From Hexactinellida sp. DTS-2022 (lineage: Eukaryota > Porifera > Hexactinellida), in contig JAPNXP010000014.1 in NCBI GenBank assembly GCA_028753945.1, positions 4,340,001 through 4,404,000 on the forward strand: DNA of 64,000 nucleotides. Reading direction: 5' to 3'. This document shows positions 58,290 through 64,000 of the stretch, piece by piece; the first letter of the stretch is position 1, and every line of letters begins with the position of its first letter. A program made the translations under genes and the position numbers. Below the pieces are notes generated by a model, which was given only the letters and a program-made list of their open reading frames with translations, was not told the origin of the DNA and searched no databases.

Positions 58290-58754
58290 TAAAGGACCAG
58301 ATGGAATTTGTAGATCACGAAAATGTTAGTTACGCAAACAACCTGATTAAAGATTAAATTATTATAAATTGCATAACCAAAGTGAAAATGCATCTTAACA
58401 GTTAACACGTATATAAATTGTGACAGTTAACACGTATATGAAATCTTTCGAATCTAGTTTTGCTGATTATATAATCAATAGAAAATTTTCTGTAGTTTAA
58501 GGTGACATGATTTTGTTTGGATAAATTTCCCTTAAAGCAACAAGAAAGAGATATTTATGGAATTTAGAAAGTTTAAGTACTTCTGTAGCCATCATATAAT
58601 AGTTTGTTGTTAATGCACGATGTGGTAATTTTTCTCTAATTGTTCTATATTTATTTTACACAGGACAACAAATCTGTTACCACCTTCTAGGCATTTAAAC
58701 AAAATTTACTTGCATATAATAAGAACATCCCTTATTATGAGAGCTTACTAAAGT

Positions 58755-58922
58755 CATAGTTGCCAACCTGGTGTCTCACTAAGCCGTGAGATTTCTTCTT
58801 AAAAGGCGTGAGATTTGGAATTTCTGCATCAAAATGTACTGATGAGTAGTAAAATGTCGTGAGATTGGATTTTCGAAAAACCATGAGTCTACCAGCTAAC
58901 CCGTAAGAGTTGGCATCTCTGT
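58755..58922. mobile_element. TIR element (CATAGTTGCCAACC)
   Basis: Left end CATAGTTGCCAACCTGG, right end AGAGTTGGCATCTCTG; the interior repeats 'cgtgagatttt'. Inside the OTU-bearing element. Confidence 0.45.
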
Positions 58923-59296
58923 AAAGTAATAAACATAAATTTGAAGCAAAATATAGTAAATGTAAAAAACAACAAGTACAAGTTCATTTATCGAAGCTGG
59001 GGTATAATGGAGGGGAACCACCCTCAAATGTAGCTGAGGCTTCATGAAGTCATCCCAAAAGTACTGGAAAAATTGATAGATTTGGGGAAGTCACCCCCAA
59101 ACTTGGGGGGGTCCCCCCCAAATGAATTTGATAATTCGCAGACTTGGGGGGTCCCCCCCAAATTTGGGGGGACCCCCAAGTGAAACGAAAGTTGGCTAAT
59201 TTGGGGGGACACCCCAAATATATTTGAAAATTAGCAGATTTGGGGGGGTCCCTCCCAAAATTGGGGGGACCCCCCCAAATGAAACCCTACAGACCC

Positions 59297-61019
59297 TCCT
59301 GTTGATCAATTCTCAACACTGCAAGAGCTAGGGAGGATGCATTGGCAACCGGGAACTGACATTGGTGAATACTTTTTCGCCATCAAACGGAAAGCATACT
59401 ATGCCAAGATGGGAATGAAGCATGTTGCCTCTATTCTGACTATGCAACTACCAAGAGACGTTCAAAATAAGGTTAAATAGAAGGTTATTTCTATAAATGA
59501 CAACCTTGAACATGAGAACGCTCATGACCTCATCCAGCAGGTGAAAATCGAACTCGTAAATGCGGGACACTCGCTGACCAAGGGGAACCGAGAGTTTGAT
59601 GCAGTATCCAAGGTTGCGGTAATTGGAAAGCAACGAGGTGAGGACCAAAAAGAAACTACCGAGGATGATAACTTTAACCTAGGAGTCAACTACACGCGTG
59701 GTCAATACGCCCCTGACAAATTAAGAGATCGAAGAGGCTCACAAAATTATCGATCCACTTGGAAACGCGAAGGCTGCTACATATGCGGAAAGGGTCACCC
59801 ATGGCGCTACTGCCCAGAAAAAAGATGTGCCATATGTGGAGAAAAGGGCCATATAATGAGAGACTGCAAGCGTAATCGAACATACTCCAAAAAAGACCAA
59901 GTGATGATGACCAAAACAAACACCAGAGGGGGGGAGATGTCGGTTATTTTACCTATGAAGCTTTCGGGAGAACCTATTAAGGCATTACTTTACAGTGGAG
60001 CTGGACCTTCTGTTATTGATGTAGGAACATTACGGGATCTGAGATTCGATCAATATATGGACGTCGGTGAAAGCGAACTCTATGGCCTGTCTCACGAACC
60101 AGTAAAAGTGATAGGTAGCCTTAAACTAGTAGTCGACTTAGGCGACGATCGAGTGATAGAACACACCTTCGAAGTTCTTTCCCAAACCGAGCCCACCTGC
60201 ATATTAGGACGAAATTTCTTGAAGAAATTTGGCACAACTGAGTTCGATTGGTCCAAGAATCAAGTACTTCTGGGTCAAGTTTGGAAGACTCCACATGTTA
60301 TTGTTGAAGGAGGGGAACCACTGTCACGAGCAAGTGTAGCTACTTTAGAAAACTCAGACTCAGATCAATCGATCCCGGGTTCCCACTCGCACTTCAACAT
60401 TGATATGAAATTGTCCCAACAAGAGCGATTATTAACGGAAGCACTGCTGAACAAATACCTCAAAACGTTCGCTATCAACCCCAAGAAACCCTTCCCAGCC
60501 GTTGGAACTAAACACCGGATCGTTACCAAAGATGCACAACCAATTAAACAGAGACCCTATCCTGTAAGCCCAGAAATCGAGAAGGAAATCGACGAACAAA
60601 TAGAGCAGATGCTTCGAAATGGAATTTGTCGTCCATCAGACTCGCCCTGGGCGAGTAGAGTGTTGTTAGTCACCAAACGGGATGGCTCGAAAAGATTCGT
60701 CGTTGATTATCGTCCTTTGAATAGAGAGACTCGGACTGATAGTTACCCAATGCCCAACCCTAGAGATATTTTGGATCGGTTAAGCGGAGATACATATTTC
60801 ACCACATTAGACTGTGCCAGTGCTTACTGGGCAATTGAAATTGCTGAGGAAGACCGACACAAAACGGCCTTCGCTTGCTCCAAAGGGCTGTTTGAGATGA
60901 ATAGAATGCCATTTGGCCTTGTGAATAGTCAGTCTAGTTACCAACGTCTCATGGATAAGAAAACAGAGAGATACTCGGGGAAAATTCACGCGTTGGGTAC
61001 AGGAATTAGAAACTTTTAA
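59297..61019 (+). pseudogene. Ty3/gypsy Gag C-terminus, protease and partial RT
   Basis: After TAG 59478-59480, one frame runs to 61019. It has two zinc knuckles (CYICGKGHPWRYC, CAICGEKGHIMRDC), a protease with LLYSGAGPSV where the catalytic Asp of D(S/T)G is replaced by Tyr, and the RT palm start (LDCASAYWAIEIAEEDRHKTAF, MPFGLVNS). The sequence then jumps near 60957 to the last part of RNase H (NYRVDYVRGKNNVAADCLS), which is in another frame. The RT YxDD box and RNase H active site are lost, so the copy cannot retrotranspose alone. Confidence 0.9.
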
Positions 61020-62616
61020 TTATAGGGTTGACTACGTCAGAGGAAAGAATAATGTTGCCGCGGACTGCCTCTCAAGGATCCACTCAGAAATCGACGAGGA
61101 TATAAACAATGAAACAGAATATTTCGAGAGACACGTTTATAGCTTGGGAGAAGAGACTAACCTTGTCCATAAGCTGAAGAAAGCGCAAGAAGCTGATGAA
61201 GCATTTCTGGCTACAATGAGACAACTTAGAGAAACAGGAATAATCTCGGAAGGCCAGTTTAAGAAATGCTTTGGCATATCTATTAAAGATGGACTACTGT
61301 GTATGGGACGAAAGATAATTGTTCCTTCAGCGATGAGGCAAAAAATCTTGCAAGAAGTGCACAACGAAGGACATTTTGGTGTCGAAAAAACCACTCTTCT
61401 CCTACGAGACAAATTCTATTGGAGAGGCATGAATGCAGACGTCGAGAAGTTTTGTAGCTGTTGTCTGACATGTTTGAAGAATAAAAGCTGGATTAAAGTA
61501 AAAGAAGAGTTGGTTCCCATAAACCTAATTTCCAGACCAAGAGATGTGGTGTTCTTTGATATATCCTATCTCCCATGGTCCTCGGACAACCATCGATATT
61601 TCCTTATCTTAGTAGATGGCTTTTCCAAATTTACCGAGCTAGTCCCTATGGCCAATCAAGAAGCCGATACAATAGTTAACGCGATTTTGACTAACTGGAT
61701 CTACAGACATGGGCCACCAAGAATAATGATCAGTGATCAAGCCCCAAACGTAGACGGCGAGAAAGTCCGCGAACTTTTGGCCAAGTTCGGAATAGAGAAA
61801 AGACACAGCTCACCCTACCATCCGCAAGGCGATGGTCAAGCAGAGCGAGGTATTAGGAATGCAAAACAGATAATGAGATGTTTATTAAACGAGAGGAACA
61901 TCGAAAAAAACAGTTGGCACCTACTACTGCCAGAGGTGAACTACATCATCAATACGGTCCAAAACTCGAGTACTAAATACACGCCCTACAAGATTTTTTA
62001 TGGCACAGATCCGACGTTGATTAGCACATCTTCTGTTGAATTCGAAATCCCCAGTAAATATAGTTCTGTGCAGGACTGGGTTGAAGATATCACTAATACT
62101 GAGGATCTTGTCAACAGAAGTGTCAATGATAACTTGGAACAATCGAGATGGACCATGAAGAAGAATTACGATGTCGGAAAATCCAATTCGGGGGTCGAAG
62201 CCGGAGATTTCGTACTTGTAAGGGATGAGGTCAGGAGTGATTGCCTTGAACCCTTATACAAAGGCCCTTTCTGCGTCGTACAGAGGTCAGGTCCGAATGT
62301 CAAGGTCAGGTTCGATAATGGGAAAGAGAAAGTTATACATCTCAATAGGTGCAAGCGATATTCACCTGCGTTTGCGCCTAAAAGCAATTCTACTAAGGGA
62401 TTGAACACCCTGGATCTTGAAACCCAGAGTGAAGGGGACGAATACTTCTCAGAGGATGATACGAATAACGTAACTGCAGAAGTGCATACTGAGGGCACAA
62501 CAGAAAGTGTGATGGAGCCCGCCATATTAGAAAGTGATATTAGAACCTCAGGCAGGATCAGGAGGATGCCACGATGGTTACAGGATGAACAATGGCCAGA
62601 CGACTGGTCTCCCTAG
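61020..62616 (+). CDS. Ty3/gypsy RNase H end and integrase
   Basis: Open from about 61020 to TAG 62616. After the RNase H tail comes an HHCC zinc domain (HNEGHFG...CCLTCLKNKS), then the D,D,E catalytic core (FFDISYLPW, ISDQAPNVDG, GDGQAERGIRN), then a C-terminal DNA-binding fold (PLYKGPFCVVQRSGPNVKV...HLNRCK). Integrase inserts the cDNA and makes the 4-5 bp duplication. All three acidic residues appear intact, in contrast to the ruined RT upstream. Confidence 0.9.
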
Positions 62617-62652
62617 CGTTCCTTTGAGTTATTTTTTTTTAGGGGGAGGTGA

Positions 62653-62850
62653 TGTTATAGATTAATATTAGTCCCTACTCACAGCCTCAAGTAGACCACA
62701 CACATAGTAATAACCTAGATATCATATATATACTCATAGACTAATTAGGCGTAATTACACTGTATTTCACTTTGTGTAATTTCTTAGCAAATTGTAATAT
62801 TAAAGTTATCTCTGTTTGATATTATCTCAGAACATCATTTAGTCCTAACA
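62653..62850 (+). repeat. 3' LTR
   Basis: 198 bp, TG...CA, preceded by a polypurine tract and followed by the GTTA duplication. Lacks the MITE present in the 5' LTR. Confidence 0.93.
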
Positions 62851-62954
62851 GTTAATGTACGAATGAGATGGCAACAATGTTTAATTTAAAATAATTTTTT
62901 TGTGTATTTTTGCATTTACTGTTTACATACCTGCAAACCTATTTGAGTCATATC

Positions 62955-63364
62955 CAGACCTGGGGCTGATTACTAGTGAGTGATTACGATTACGATTACA
63001 GGAAATGTTGTAATCGATTACAATTGATTACAATTTCATTTTCTTTACGATGCAATTACGATCGTTCCGATTAAGCCCCGGAGTTTCATACGCATGAAAA
63101 ATAAGGCCCGTCTGCATGGGGGTAGCCACCAATAATTATTTGTAGCAATGAGATCAGCGAACCCTCAAACTATATCTTTTTTAAAAGTTATTGTGGAAAA
63201 TCTGGGGGGGGGGGGGGCCTGGTGCCATACCTGGAGCTAGTACTATGGGTGATTACGATTACGATTACATCCTTCAAAAAAGCTTGATTATGATTACTAT
63301 TACAGGAAAAGTTGTAATCGATTACAATCGATTACGATTGTAATCGTAATCAGCCCCAAGCCTG
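62955..63364. mobile_element. hAT-like MITE filled with GATTAC / AATCGATT repeats
   Basis: Termini CAGACCTGGGGCTGATTAC and GTAATCAGCCCCAAGCCTG, with a perfect 8-bp duplication GTCATATC (62947-62954, 63365-63372). Interior arrays of 'gattacgattac' and 'gtaatcgattac'; a partial second terminus at 63228 suggests an internal duplication. Confidence 0.88.
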
Positions 63365-64000
63365 GTCATATCCTGTACATACTTGCCAACCGTCCGCTTT
63401 TTGGCAAAGATTTTGTGAATTGTCCCGCGTCCCGCTTTTAGACACGTTGGTCCCGATTTTTTTACCCTGTATTTCATGTTTGTGACAATCTGTATATTAA
63501 AAGCGGAATTGTTGTGTGTGTGTGTGTGTGTGTGTGGGGATGTTTGTCCAGAATTAATTGGAAAGACTACAAGTCCCAGAAAGCTGAAAATTTGCATACA
63601 GGGGTAATTTTGTACTGCGACAACGATCTATTGGTTTTTGAAACAAAATAACGGGATTATGACGTCACAGTTTCGAAAAACAGATATTTTGTACTAGCTT
63701 CCAAATTTTGCTCCGATCTGTAGAAAATTCAAATCATTAGACGTACACTAAATTTCTACACCTGATAGCAGTTCACGAATTCCCATTTTACTTCTGATTG
63801 TGACACAGTTAATCAATTAGTCCCTGCACTAATCAACCATAAATAGTGTATCGTACCAACACAGGTATAGCAAAGTGCAAAATCGTTTTTCGATTGTGTT
63901 CTATTGCAAACAATTCAAGTAAGAGTGATTAACGAAAGTTATTAGTTCAAATGTATCATATTATTCTTAGCACTATGTGGGTGATCTGATTTGTTTGGTT
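63365..64000. other. Right edge: repeat fragments
   Basis: A half copy of the CATACTTGCCAACC family (63378), a GT microsatellite (63510-63535) preceded by 'tctgtatattaaaag' resembling the 5' end of the Helitron-like family, and AT-rich sequence similar to 45400-45540. No gene. Confidence 0.5.

Larger units (their letters stand above)
55699..59291. mobile_element. Long-TIR DNA element carrying an OTU-protease gene
   Basis: Inverted ends of about 240 bp (55699-55940 and 59050-59291) start TGTAGGGTTTCATTTGGGGG. A 5-bp GACCC duplication flanks the element (55694-55698, 59292-59296), and removal of element plus one copy leaves the gag frame continuous. Each terminal repeat contains about five G-run/C-run palindromes. 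The interior carries an OTU-domain gene, a pogo-like MITE-like segment (56112-56275) and TIR elements at 58092-58289 and 58755-58922. No recognisable transposase, so the superfamily is unassigned. Confidence 0.9.
54718..62850 (+). mobile_element. Ty3/gypsy retrotransposon, internally deleted, with nested insertions
   Basis: LTRs TGTTATAG...CTAACA at 54718-55411 and 62653-62850, 4-bp target duplication GTTA (54714-54717, 62851-62854), and polypurine tract 'agggggaggtga' before the 3' LTR. I could not identify a primer-binding site. The 5' LTR is lengthened by a pogo-like MITE; gag is split by a 3.6-kb TIR element; part of RT and RNase H is deleted near 60957. The host target GTTA is the same as for the element at 31501-36457. 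Confidence 0.93.

Overview
The window looks like a piece of an AT-rich animal nuclear genome, probably a marine invertebrate (sponge-like is a guess; I cannot fix the phylum). The evidence is spliced metazoan-type genes (PP1 catalytic subunit, SMPD4-like, SCYL3-like), an animal CCT6, and a very dense load of animal-type DNA transposons, MITEs and Ty3/gypsy retrotransposons. Intact genes end at ordinary stops, so the standard code is in use.

Layout. 1-2.3 kb: nested inverted-repeat elements. 2.5-4.1 kb: intact intronless CCT6 (minus strand). 4.9-7.7 kb: MITEs and a Helitron-like composite. 8.1-19.5 kb: PP1 catalytic subunit (minus; three coding exons, two long introns, one with a GC-AG boundary). 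Its introns carry nested transposons and an intact intronless gene for an MRH-type (mannose-6-phosphate-receptor-like) membrane protein. 20.5-23.1 kb: broken hAT transposase gene (plus), split by a hAT-type MITE. 24-28.8 kb: MITEs and an NHL-repeat gene relic. 28.9-38.3 kb: SMPD4-like gene (minus, five exons with matching splice phases but three in-frame stops). A young Ty3/gypsy element (31.5-36.5 kb) sits in one intron, itself inside a MITE. 38.8-39.9 kb: intronless multi-pass membrane protein. 41.1-42.8 kb: SCYL3-like pseudokinase with a frame break. 43.5-44.9 kb: TSG101-like UEV plus Pro/Gln-rich relic. 46.9-48.1 kb: Helitron-like element. 48.2-51.65 kb: Argonaute relic, split by a 1-kb MITE that holds a smaller one. 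54.7-62.85 kb: an internally deleted Ty3/gypsy element with a pogo-like MITE in its 5' LTR and, in gag, a 3.6-kb long-terminal-inverted-repeat element carrying a gene for an OTU-type cysteine protease.

Themes. Insertion order can be read directly because target-site duplications and empty sites are preserved. Most elements are of two kinds: TA-flanked pogo-like MITEs beginning CAGT, and 8-bp-TSD hAT-like MITEs. Several of the latter are packed with reiterations of one short palindrome. The host genes at 2-20 kb are intact, while four of the five host loci at 29-52 kb are damaged, which suggests a decaying block or a relaxed duplicate.
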